Positions 18,939 through 26,978 of a stretch of 64,000 nucleotides of DNA are shown here, in pieces. Position 1 is the stretch's first letter, and every line of letters starts with the position of its first letter. Both the position numbers and the translations under genes were made by a program. Below the pieces are notes generated by a model. That model saw nothing but the letters and a program-made list of their open reading frames with translations. It was not told the origin of the DNA and made no database searches. The DNA comes from Hyphomicrobium sp. (GTDB taxonomy: Bacteria > Pseudomonadota > Alphaproteobacteria > Rhizobiales > Hyphomicrobiaceae), in NCBI GenBank assembly GCA_016793445.1, contig JAEUME010000006.1, positions 62,001 to 126,000 on the forward strand. The letters run 5' to 3'.

Positions 18939-21236
18939 TTATGTTTTCCCGTGGGAGCTGTGGCCCTTCTTCAATGGCACAGCACGCACTTCTACGGCAG
19001 GGATTTCGGGGGCTGCAAGCGCGGCGGGGTTGTCATGGGCTTTGTCAAACATCGCGTCGATAATTCCCCGTCGCGATATCGCAGTCGTCGTCTGCAGCCC
19101 GGTCGTCTCGATCAGCCGGTCGAGCTTCCCCTTCATGATCGAAGCGAGCTTAGGATCGCGTTCAAGCATGGAGGGGATAGCGTTGAGGGCGGCACGTTCG
19201 TCTATAATCAGCATAAAGAACTGTTGACGCAGGATCTGCTTGAAGGTCCGTAGAGACAATCCCGCTCCGGTTTCCTCGCGCATCCGGCGCAGGAGCCTGA
19301 AGGAACGTTCGTCAATGGCTCCTTCAGGCAATCGAATGTAAATCAGCGCGCGAATCGTCGCCTCAAGCGGCCCGCCAATCGCTATGTTCGACTTCAGTTC
19401 CTCAATTCGCTGCTCGACAAGGAGCCGGTAGGCTGCGCCATCACACGGCTTGGGCCTGGGATTTTGCTGTGAACCATTGAGTCCAACCAACGCCTGAACA
19501 ATGGGAGAGCCGTAGAACGCATGAAACCAGGCTTCCTGCAGTTGGTCTCTCATATTTTGGAAGCCATCGAGTGACGCTACCATAAAATCCGAGAAGGCCT
19601 TTTGGGCCTGCCAAAAAATGTTGTTTTCATCGACTGGGCTTCGTGCCTTCTTGGCGCTGTCGATCAGCGGATTGAGCGCGTGCCACATCGGATTGCTGTT
19701 TGAAAACATTTCGTACTGCACGCGCGCAGGATGCATTCGTCTGAGAAAGTCCGCCGATGTTTCGTTCGTGAACATTTTCACCCAAGGCTGGGCCAGCGAC
19801 TTGTAAAGGCCGAGGTTTATTTCCGACAGGCGAGCGGCGGCGGCGAACTTGCGCTCGTCATCGAGACTGTTTCCCCCTAACGCTCGAATATCGTCGAGGG
19901 TTCGGGTTTCGAAGCGCGCAAGATATTCGCCACCAATGAGATCAACGGTCGGATGCTTCTGGTCCTTGGGCGTAAAAACGGCTTCATAGAGGCCCGGTGG
20001 GAGGACATCTATCAAATCAATATTGCTCGCAAATTCGTCGTGCTCCTTCTTCGCAACCGAGCCCGACACAAAAATTCCAAGGTGGCCGATGTCTGAGTGC
20101 ACGGAGTAGACGATCGTCTGGCCATGAACCCTGATGTCGTCGACGCTGTCGTATAGATCGAGAATCCAACCAAGGGCCTGCTGCGGCGGCGTGATGTTGT
20201 CCCCTTGTGAGCAGAAAACAACAATGGGTGTGCGAATATTGCGCATATCCACATGTGTGCCGTCCGATAGAATGACCTCGGCCGTCGCAAGCTTGTTCCC
20301 AACGAAAAGGTTGTCGGCGATAAACTGCATCTCCTCCGCGTTGAGGAGAACATGGCCACCCCACCACTGCTCAAACTCCAGATAGCGTGGTGCTTCAGTG
20401 TCCACCTTAGAGTAGAGATTGTAGGTCTTGGTCCAGTAGGTGTTGGCCGGATTGAGATTCTCAAAATTCGTGACGAGCCAGGCGCCATCGAATTTCCCGG
20501 CTCCCAAGTCGCCTGTGAGGGCCGTCATCCAAGTGCCACCGATAAGACCGCCGGTGTATCGCATCGGGTTCTTGCCGCGCACACCTGCCCAATATGAGAG
20601 TGGTGAGCCAGCCAGAATAATTGGTCCGAAAAGATCTGGCCGCAACGCGGCAACGATCATCACCGCCCAACCGGCCTGGCAATTTCCGATAACTGCGGGA
20701 CGGCCTTCAGCCGATGGATGAGATGCGATCACGCGCTCCAAAAAGGTAATTTCCGCGTGAGCGATGTCTTCGATCGTCTGACCCGCCATGGGTTCGGGCA
20801 GGAAGCCGACGAAGTAGCAGGGATGGCCAGCCTTCAATGCCACACCGATCTCGCTATCCGGCTTGAATCCGCCGATACCGGGACCGTGTCCCGCGCGAGG
20901 ATCGACCACAACGAATGGCCGTTTTCTCTCGTCGATGATCACACCCTCGGGCGGCCTTATCCGCACCAAGGCGTAGTTGACGGGACGAGGCAGTTTGCGC
21001 CCATCGACGACGAGATCGCATTCAAATTTCAGGACATGGGGAGCGGCCTTGGCCGAATGCTCCTCGTAGCGCTCAGAGCGTTGACGCATCACATCGAAGA
21101 AGAGTAATCCGCGCTGGCACGCGTCTATCCAATAGTTCCAGGCGTCCAAAGCCGGGTTGCCGGGCTCAGAGCGAGAACCGCTGTCGATCAGCGGGCGCGC
21201 TGAAGACGTTTCATTGACCTCCTTCACCTTCTTCAT
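18939..21236 (-). CDS. DUF3141 alpha/beta hydrolase, PHA-synthase-like
   Basis: A 765-residue protein from ATG 21236 (GGAGG seven bases upstream; an earlier in-frame start at 21293 is less likely). A lipase-like nucleophile elbow GNCQAG places Cys186 where PhaC polyhydroxyalkanoate synthases have their cysteine; Asp346 (SQGDNITPP) and His385 (SDIGHLGIF) follow at about 160 and 39 residues, close to PhaC spacing. Residues beyond about 430 form a long helical region of unknown role. The DUF3141 family has no established enzyme activity. Neighbouring acetate kinase, phosphotransacylase and polyphosphate kinase genes make acyl-CoA or polymer chemistry plausible. No membrane segments are seen. Confidence 0.85.
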   Translation of the reverse strand: MKKVKEVNETSSARPLIDSGSRSEPGNPALDAWNYWIDACQRGLLFFDVMRQRSERYEEHSAKAAPHVLKFECDLVVDGRKLPRPVNYALVRIRPPEGVIIDERKRPFVVVDPRAGHGPGIGGFKPDSEIGVALKAGHPCYFVGFLPEPMAGQTIEDIAHAEITFLERVIASHPSAEGRPAVIGNCQAGWAVMIVAALRPDLFGPIILAGSPLSYWAGVRGKNPMRYTGGLIGGTWMTALTGDLGAGKFDGAWLVTNFENLNPANTYWTKTYNLYSKVDTEAPRYLEFEQWWGGHVLLNAEEMQFIADNLFVGNKLATAEVILSDGTHVDMRNIRTPIVVFCSQGDNITPPQQALGWILDLYDSVDDIRVHGQTIVYSVHSDIGHLGIFVSGSVAKKEHDEFASNIDLIDVLPPGLYEAVFTPKDQKHPTVDLIGGEYLARFETRTLDDIRALGGNSLDDERKFAAAARLSEINLGLYKSLAQPWVKMFTNETSADFLRRMHPARVQYEMFSNSNPMWHALNPLIDSAKKARSPVDENNIFWQAQKAFSDFMVASLDGFQNMRDQLQEAWFHAFYGSPIVQALVGLNGSQQNPRPKPCDGAAYRLLVEQRIEELKSNIAIGGPLEATIRALIYIRLPEGAIDERSFRLLRRMREETGAGLSLRTFKQILRQQFFMLIIDERAALNAIPSMLERDPKLASIMKGKLDRLIETTGLQTTTAISRRGIIDAMFDKAHDNPAALAAPEIPAVEVRAVPLKKGHSSHGKT

Positions 21237-21383
21237 TGCACTGCCTCCGCTCGATGATTGGTCCAACCAACTGCGACAGTACGGCGTATGCATTGGCCGA
21301 CCACAAAAATAAAATTATTCGCTTCAGGCAACATACGATTGCTCCAGTCAGCTCGGCGATAAGTACGCCGGCCTTGAGCGCAT

Positions 21384-21947
21384 TTAATATGGCTGTGTTG
21401 GTTTGGTTCGTTCGCCTCGATCCAAAAGCTGCAATTCAACGTGGGCAATTCCTGCCTCATGATGTACCGACATGGAAATGCCACTTCGCCGGAAGACCTT
21501 TAGCATTGCGGTATTGCCGGGCAGCACCTCTGCCACAAACCGAGTAATGCCCGCTCCTTTGGCTATATCGCCCAACTCGCGGAGAATAATCCCTGCAAGT
21601 CCCTGACGCTGGTAGTCTTCTTCGATCGTAAAGGCGATTTCCGCAACGTCGGGCTTGAGCGGAAACAACCGAACATAACGGCCGCCGCCAATAATCACTT
21701 CTTTGGCTGCTATTGCCACGACAGCGACGAGCGCAACTGTATGATCAAAGTCGACGTGAGTTGCTGACCTCAATTCATCATCGCTTATGTTGTGCTTCAC
21801 GCTCATGAAACGCGTATAGATCGATTGCGGATCGAGTGCCTGAAAGGCCGCGAGAAGCCGTGCCTCGTCATCGGCCGAGATCGCACGCAGTGTGAACTGC
21901 GTTCCATTCCTGAGAGCGAACTGACGACGATAGCTACGCGGGTCCAT
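21384..21947 (-). CDS. GNAT-family N-acetyltransferase
   Basis: A 187-residue GNAT-fold protein. The acetyl-CoA pyrophosphate-binding turn is DYQRQGLAGIILREL around residues 110-124, followed by FVAEVLPGNTAMLKVFRRSG, the usual beta5-alpha4 region. The sequence resembles the stand-alone GNAT domain found in acyl-CoA synthetase/Pat-type protein acetyltransferases. Substrate unknown; with acetyl-phosphate and acyl-CoA genes alongside, regulatory protein acetylation is a reasonable guess. Confidence 0.82.
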   Translation of the reverse strand: MDPRSYRRQFALRNGTQFTLRAISADDEARLLAAFQALDPQSIYTRFMSVKHNISDDELRSATHVDFDHTVALVAVVAIAAKEVIIGGGRYVRLFPLKPDVAEIAFTIEEDYQRQGLAGIILRELGDIAKGAGITRFVAEVLPGNTAMLKVFRRSGISMSVHHEAGIAHVELQLLDRGERTKPTQPY

Positions 21948-21967
21948 ACTTTAGCCTGCTAACCGGG

Positions 21968-22807
21968 CTAGAATTTTTCCGAGATCATCCGGAATTGCAG
22001 ATCGTGTGTAAGCTTCGGGTTTTTGACGTTGCGTTTTGGCAGTTTGACTTTTTCGCGAGGTACTTCCTCGTAAGGTATTTTGCTCAGTAAGTGACTGATG
22101 ATGTTCAGCCGCGCGCGCTTCTTATCGTCCGAGCGTGCGATATACCAAGGCGCCCAAGCCGTGTCCGTCGCCCTAAACATTTCGTCGCGTGCTTCGGTAT
22201 AGTCATCCCAACGGCTATAGGATTTGAGGTCCATTTTAGACAGCTTCCAGATCTTGCGGCCGTCATCAACGCGAGCTTCGAGCCGTCGCGTTTGCTCTTC
22301 GGGGCTGACCTCAAGCCAATATTTGAGAAGGATGATGCCACTCTCGACCATAGCCTTTTCCACGCCGGGTGCCGCGTCCAAGAACTTCTTCACCTGGTCT
22401 TCGGTGCAGAACCCCATCACTCTTTCTACACCGGCGCGATTGTACCAACTCCTATCAAAAATCACGATTTCGCCGGCGGCAGGGAGATGCGGCATATATC
22501 GCTGAATATAGAGCTGCGACAGCTCTCGCTCAGTGGGAGCTGGGAGGGCAACAACGCGAAAAGTGCGCGGACTCACCCGGTCGGTAATTGCCTTGATGGT
22601 CCCTCCCTTGCCCGCACCGTCACGCCCTTCAAAGACAATGCAGACTTTGCCGCCCTTGTGGCGGACCCATTCCTGCAGTTTGACAAGCTCGACGTGCAGT
22701 TTCTTGAGTTCCTTTTCATACGCCTTGCGCTTCAGGAACCCGCCTTGCTTATCGTCCGTCGATCTTTCAATTTTCTCCGCATTATCGTGCTTTGTTTGTT
22801 TTGTCAT
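21968..22807 (-). CDS. ppk2: Polyphosphate kinase 2 (PPK2 family)
   Basis: About 279 residues with all PPK2 motifs: Walker A EGRDGAGKGGTIKA, lid-proximal FDRSWYNRAGVERVMGFC and the PEEQTRRLEAR arginine segment, then KMDLKSYSRWDDYTEARDEMF. PPK2 enzymes phosphorylate nucleoside mono- or diphosphates at the expense of polyphosphate. The single-domain form with this length is usually class I (NDP-phosphorylating), but class was not tested. ATG 22807 is chosen; an in-frame TTG at 22846 overlapping the HlyD stop would add 13 residues and cannot be excluded. Confidence 0.93.
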   Translation of the reverse strand: MTKQTKHDNAEKIERSTDDKQGGFLKRKAYEKELKKLHVELVKLQEWVRHKGGKVCIVFEGRDGAGKGGTIKAITDRVSPRTFRVVALPAPTERELSQLYIQRYMPHLPAAGEIVIFDRSWYNRAGVERVMGFCTEDQVKKFLDAAPGVEKAMVESGIILLKYWLEVSPEEQTRRLEARVDDGRKIWKLSKMDLKSYSRWDDYTEARDEMFRATDTAWAPWYIARSDDKKRARLNIISHLLSKIPYEEVPREKVKLPKRNVKNPKLTHDLQFRMISEKF

Positions 22808-22842
22808 GGCGCTCAACACTTGCGGGTTAGCCGTGAGTGGAC

Positions 22843-24078
22843 TCAATGTCCGCCCGAAAAAACAAGAGTTCTAATCGGCAGCAAGAGTGCCTGCGCTCGC
22901 AATATAAGCGCGTGTACAAGCGCTACCGTATCCACAATGTGAAGATAGACTCGTGTCAAAAAGCCAAGATCTTCGTTGGCAAGGCGGGAATGGTTGTTCG
23001 AATAGGCATTAACAATGCAGCTCGAGCCCGGCGTTACGTCGTCTAGCCCGTTGTTGAAGAGCGGTTCTAAAAATACAGTAATGGTGCCTTGTTGTGTAAC
23101 CTGCTTCAGATCAATGAGCTGTTCGCTGGCACGGAATTGGCCCGCAGCAATATAATCTTGAACATCGGTGACCACCAGCGGGATGATAGCCAGCGGCTTT
23201 GAAATGCATGTCGCCTCCGCCACCATCCCGACCTGCATGATCTGCGCTTCGATCTGCCCGAAGCCGGCATGGAGCCGGCGCCTGCCGGTAGAGGCTGGGA
23301 TAAGTATTCCTGCTGGCCGCATGAACGGGTTGACAAAATCACCGACCTTCAAAACAAACTGTTCAATTGTTCCATCTGTCCCAGCGTAGATTGTCGTCTT
23401 GTCAAGATCGACCTGCGCTTGCTCGCGTTCAGCTTCGGCGCTTGCCTTTTGGGCGGGCAGTTGCGTATTGAGGCGGATCTCGGTTGCCTCCTTTGCAGCC
23501 TCGACGGCCTTGAGGTTGCCCTTCTTGCCTTCGACGGCCACCGTCAGCTTCTCAATTTCGCGTTCCGCGACAATGCCAGCGTTGCGGGCGACCAGCTCCT
23601 GCTTCGTCTGCAGCTCATCAATGGCTTGTTGTAGGGCGCTTCTGGCTTGCTCTATCTGCCCTTCTGCCGCAACTATATCGGACTTTGCCGCTATCATCGC
23701 AGCTTCGATCTCGGCGATGCGCTTTTGAGATGTGACCAACGCGGCCTCTTGCTTTGAGCTGTCGAGCCTGAACAGCTTCTGGCCTTCCTTCACTTCGTCG
23801 GTGAGATTGACATAGATTTCCGCCACCCGGCCTGGCGTTTCCGGAAGGATCGGCACGGTTCTAAAAAACGAGACGGCATTCGATGTCGACGGATGATTAT
23901 AGAAGATGACCGTTATGAGCAGCACCGTCAGGATAACGCATCCGGTCAGGCCCCATCTCAGCTCATACCAGACAGAATAAATCGTGATTTCGCGGCCTAT
24001 TCTTTTTCCCTGCCTGTAATAGCGGTACAAAAAGTCAGGCACGATTGTGAACAGCGAGCAGAAGATCAATTCAAGCAT
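22843..24078 (-). CDS. HlyD/EmrA-type membrane fusion protein
   Basis: A 411-residue inner-membrane-anchored adaptor. One strong transmembrane helix lies near residues 47-66 (GCVILTVLLITVIFY), then a biotinyl-lipoyl-like hairpin domain (PGRVAEIYVNLTDEVKEGQKLFRLD), a long coiled coil (about residues 110-225) and a second lipoyl half (GTIEQFVLKVGDFV). Such adaptors bridge inner-membrane pumps to an outer-membrane channel, but no ABC, MFS or TolC-like partner is encoded nearby. It overlaps the preceding small membrane protein gene by eight bases. Confidence 0.85.
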   Translation of the reverse strand: MLELIFCSLFTIVPDFLYRYYRQGKRIGREITIYSVWYELRWGLTGCVILTVLLITVIFYNHPSTSNAVSFFRTVPILPETPGRVAEIYVNLTDEVKEGQKLFRLDSSKQEAALVTSQKRIAEIEAAMIAAKSDIVAAEGQIEQARSALQQAIDELQTKQELVARNAGIVAEREIEKLTVAVEGKKGNLKAVEAAKEATEIRLNTQLPAQKASAEAEREQAQVDLDKTTIYAGTDGTIEQFVLKVGDFVNPFMRPAGILIPASTGRRRLHAGFGQIEAQIMQVGMVAEATCISKPLAIIPLVVTDVQDYIAAGQFRASEQLIDLKQVTQQGTITVFLEPLFNNGLDDVTPGSSCIVNAYSNNHSRLANEDLGFLTRVYLHIVDTVALVHALILRAQALLLPIRTLVFSGGH

Positions 24079-24562
24079 CGGCCGCCTCTCCCGCGCTTGT
24101 CCTGGCAGCGCCAGGTGCTTTCAACGTGGGGTCCGTCACGTCAGATCCGCCTTCTGTTTCAGCGTCAGGCCGTGCGGATGTCCTGAGGTGAGACAAAATT
24201 CGGGGTGTCTCTTGAGATGGCGGCTCAATACCTGCCATCTTTTCCAGTGCAGCAGCCGAACGCTTCGCTGGGGTTTGAAAGTCAGGCAAATCGATCAATG
24301 CCAGCAACAGGCCTATCACCCAGAACGCGTGGATATGGGTGAATAGAGCGAGCAAGCCTAGCACAGCGACAATTTCAAACTGCAGCTTCTTATGGCCCAA
24401 ACGTTCGGGCAACGAATGAAGAGTGAAAAACAGAATGCCAAGACCGAGTATCCCAGCGATCAGGAAAATCGCCGTAAGCACATACAAAATGTCCGTCTCG
24501 CCGGGAGCTGTGATGAACCACGGCAGGTGGGACGTCACGGCGGAATGCATTTCAGAACGCAC
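24071..24562 (-). CDS. Small inner-membrane protein, unknown
   Basis: A 163-residue protein with two or three transmembrane helices (LYVLTAIFLIAGILGLGILF near residues 26-46 and FEIVAVLGLLALFTHIHAFW near 62-82), followed by a hydrophilic Pro/Ala/Thr-rich tail. The GTG start at 24562 has GGGAG eight bases upstream; ATG 24550 is an alternative. It overlaps the HlyD gene, and such small membrane proteins commonly accompany YibH/YiaW-type adaptors. First gene of the minus-strand block. Confidence 0.65.
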   Translation of the reverse strand: MRSEMHSAVTSHLPWFITAPGETDILYVLTAIFLIAGILGLGILFFTLHSLPERLGHKKLQFEIVAVLGLLALFTHIHAFWVIGLLLALIDLPDFQTPAKRSAAALEKMAGIEPPSQETPRILSHLRTSARPDAETEGGSDVTDPTLKAPGAARTSAGEAADA

Positions 24563-25008
24563 ACCAAATTCTCCCCCGCTTCAGGCGGTTAATAAGGCCA
24601 GTACCCTCCGCAAATTTCCCGAGCCGAAAAAAAAACAGCGTAGCAGCTTGAAATAGCGTATTCACTCAAACGGACGTCTGCCCTGCTGTGCTGCAACATC
24701 AATCTTTGCATTTGCGAGAGTAGCAGCTCGTGGATCGTGACGCGTTGACCTTTTGCGACACTTATTGAGTTCTTCTATTCTAGACCTAAACTTCAAGGAC
24801 GCCACAAGTCATTTTTTTTAGAACGTAACCAATGCCATGCCCGAGGCCTCTCTAGTGAAGCCGGGTAGATCCAGTATTGACAGAGGCAGAGCAACGGCCA
24901 AATGTTGTCGTGACTTCAAGCAGAAACTTCCCGATTGAACCCACGCAAACTCGCGGCACCGGTTGTGATGCCTGCGGTGCGTGCAATGGCTGACAGAGGA
25001 GAAAAAAC
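24563..25008. other. Divergent intergenic region
   Basis: Holds the promoters for the minus-strand HlyD-to-FabI block and for the plus-strand universal stress protein gene. It is AT-richer than its surroundings and includes A- and T-tracts (24628-24636, 24814-24821). I looked for an FNR/FixK-type TTGAT-N4-ATCAA site and did not find one. No gene or RNA recognised. Confidence 0.5.
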
Positions 25009-25422
25009 ATGTCCAAGAAGGTACTCTGCGCTGTGGACGGCACCGACCACTCCAACCGCGCGATTGAAGTGGCGGCCGAGTTCACAAAAGCGGCAAACGG
25101 TGAGCTGGTTCTTCTTGTCGTCGATCAGGTGATGCTGGAAGGCCGCGGCGGCCCGGCTCACAAGCTCGGAGCCGAGAAAGCCAAGAACATGCTGAGCGCG
25201 GCGCAGCGCACGGCAGCCGGCGCCGGATGTTCGAACACGCGACTCGTGTCGGTCGCGAGCCGAGACGTGGCGCGCGCAATTTTGAACTATGCCGAAGACG
25301 AGAAAGTCGACCACATCGTCGTGGGGACTGGCGAGAAAGGTGCCACATCACGCCTCGTTGTCGGATCGGTCTCCCACGATCTCGTGGTGCGCGCCCATTG
25401 CAGTGTGACGGTCGCGCGCTAG
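25009..25422 (+). CDS. Universal stress protein UspA family
   Basis: A 137-residue single Usp domain. It starts KKVLCAVDGTDHSNRAIEVA and ends with the ATP-binding signature GTGEKGATSRLVVGSVSHDL followed by the VTVAR strand, so it belongs to the ATP-binding class. AGAGGAG lies before the ATG. The gene stands alone between two long intergenic regions and is probably induced by stress or oxygen limitation like other members, which the sequence does not show. Confidence 0.92.
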   Translation: MSKKVLCAVDGTDHSNRAIEVAAEFTKAANGELVLLVVDQVMLEGRGGPAHKLGAEKAKNMLSAAQRTAAGAGCSNTRLVSVASRDVARAILNYAEDEKVDHIVVGTGEKGATSRLVVGSVSHDLVVRAHCSVTVAR

Positions 25423-25880
25423 GCGCGTGAGACCGCAACCCCGCGCGGGCGCCTCACCACCGCTCTCATGAGAGCCTGGACATCCTCGTCCCGCATCAAC
25501 ATCGGGCCCGGTTCTCGCGTCTCTCCTGGTTCGGCACAAGACGATCAAGCACTGCGCCATCGAGCACCGATGCTGGCATCGGTCAATGTGGTATGGACCA
25601 TTCCATCATGAGGGAGTCTCGCCGCGTCACGGCTCCCCATTTCCGCGGCGCCGATCCGAACCAGGCAATTTCGCGATAGAGATTGACCCTCATTTTTTAG
25701 CTGGCTGGACGGCCAGCCGTTGCGCGTGGATAGGGGGGCTATCTGGTGGCTGGTTGGGAGTGTTCCCAAGAAAGCCGATTCGCGAACGTTCCTTCTATTG
25801 CATGGCAAAACGCAAATGGCTGGTGCGAATTGGTGCAAGTGCTTTAACATCGACACACGCGACCTGGATGATAACCTTCC
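25423..25880. other. Intergenic region, no gene recognised
   Basis: Short open frames exist on both strands but have no family resemblance or good ribosome binding site. A small inverted repeat AGCTGGCTGGACGGCCAGC-like element lies near 25698-25716. The promoter of the AI-2E transporter gene is expected at its right end. Confidence 0.45.
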
Positions 25881-26954
25881 ATGATTGAAATCCAGCACGA
25901 CACTGAACGGCTGCGCAGCCTAGGCGTGGCGGTGATTGCGATTGGCGTCGGCATCGCCGGCCTCGTCTATGGCCGCTCGTTCCTCTTGCCACTAGCTATC
26001 GCGATCTTTCTTTGGAGCGTTCTCGAAGCGATCGTGCAGGGTATAACGGGTTTGTCCATTAGGGGACACAGGCCACCACGATCTGTCGCTTTGCTTCTCG
26101 GCTTGTTGTCGGTCGGCCTTGGCTTCTACCTCATCACCGGAATTCTTCTCGGACAGGTTGATGCCATCATCGAAACCTGGCCGCACTACGTGGCGCGCTT
26201 GCAAACAATCATCAGCAATTTCACGATATGGCTCGGTCCGGGGTGGGCTGCAAAAGTCAAAGAAGCCGTCGGCAAACTCGACATGATGAAGCAGGTTCCG
26301 GAGATCATCGCGTCGACACAGTCGTTCGTGATCAACGCCCTGCTCGTCGCCGCTTATCTTGGCTTCTTACTCGTCGAGCGCAACTATATCGCTGCGAAGA
26401 TTGCTGCCATTTTCCCCGATGAGCAAAAAGCGCGTGAAACGGCAGGTGTTTTCAATCGAATATCATTGAGCGTCCAACGCTATATCTGGATCAAGACCCT
26501 CGTAAGCATTCTGACTGGCGTTACGTGTTACGTTGTTCTGCGTCTGATCGGCATTCACTTTGCTGAAACGTGGGCGCTCCTGATCTTCGTCCTGAACTTT
26601 ATTCCCAACATCGGATCCATCATCGGTGTAGCGTTTCCCGCGCTTCTCGCGCTGGTTCAGTTTGATACCGTTGGCCCGTTCGTTGTGCTCGTTGCCAGCT
26701 TGACCGCCATTCAAATGGCGATCGGTAGTGTTCTGGAGCCCATGCTGATGGGGAACACACTCAACATGAGTCCGCTCTCTATCATCCTCGGCCTCGCATT
26801 CTGGGGCACAATCTGGGGTATTGTCGGCATGTTCCTCAGTGTCCCTATTTTGGTTGTTGTCATGATCGTATGTGCGAACATTCCGAGCTGGCGTTGGATC
26901 GCGATCCTGCTTTCCAAGGATGGAAACATAGACGGCGAGCCGCAGAAGGCGTGA
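25881..26954 (+). CDS. AI-2E family transporter (YdiK/TqsA-like permease)
   Basis: A 357-residue inner-membrane protein with about eight predicted helices. The family signature is the C-terminal NFIPNIGSIIGVAFPALLAL segment followed by GSVLEPMLMGNTLNMSPLSI and FWGTIWGIVGMFLSVPI. Members are proposed exporters of autoinducer-2 or Na+/H+ antiporter-like permeases; substrate is not predictable here. It ends 24 bases from the convergent P-type ATPase gene. Confidence 0.88.
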   Translation: MIEIQHDTERLRSLGVAVIAIGVGIAGLVYGRSFLLPLAIAIFLWSVLEAIVQGITGLSIRGHRPPRSVALLLGLLSVGLGFYLITGILLGQVDAIIETWPHYVARLQTIISNFTIWLGPGWAAKVKEAVGKLDMMKQVPEIIASTQSFVINALLVAAYLGFLLVERNYIAAKIAAIFPDEQKARETAGVFNRISLSVQRYIWIKTLVSILTGVTCYVVLRLIGIHFAETWALLIFVLNFIPNIGSIIGVAFPALLALVQFDTVGPFVVLVASLTAIQMAIGSVLEPMLMGNTLNMSPLSIILGLAFWGTIWGIVGMFLSVPILVVVMIVCANIPSWRWIAILLSKDGNIDGEPQKA

Positions 26955-26978
26955 GCCCAACGCTCACTCCAAGGCCGT

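Noticed and set aside
24563-25008. FNR/FixK box for the acyl-phosphate block
   Set aside because: TTGAT-N4-ATCAA was looked for and not found; only isolated TTGA half-sites occur.
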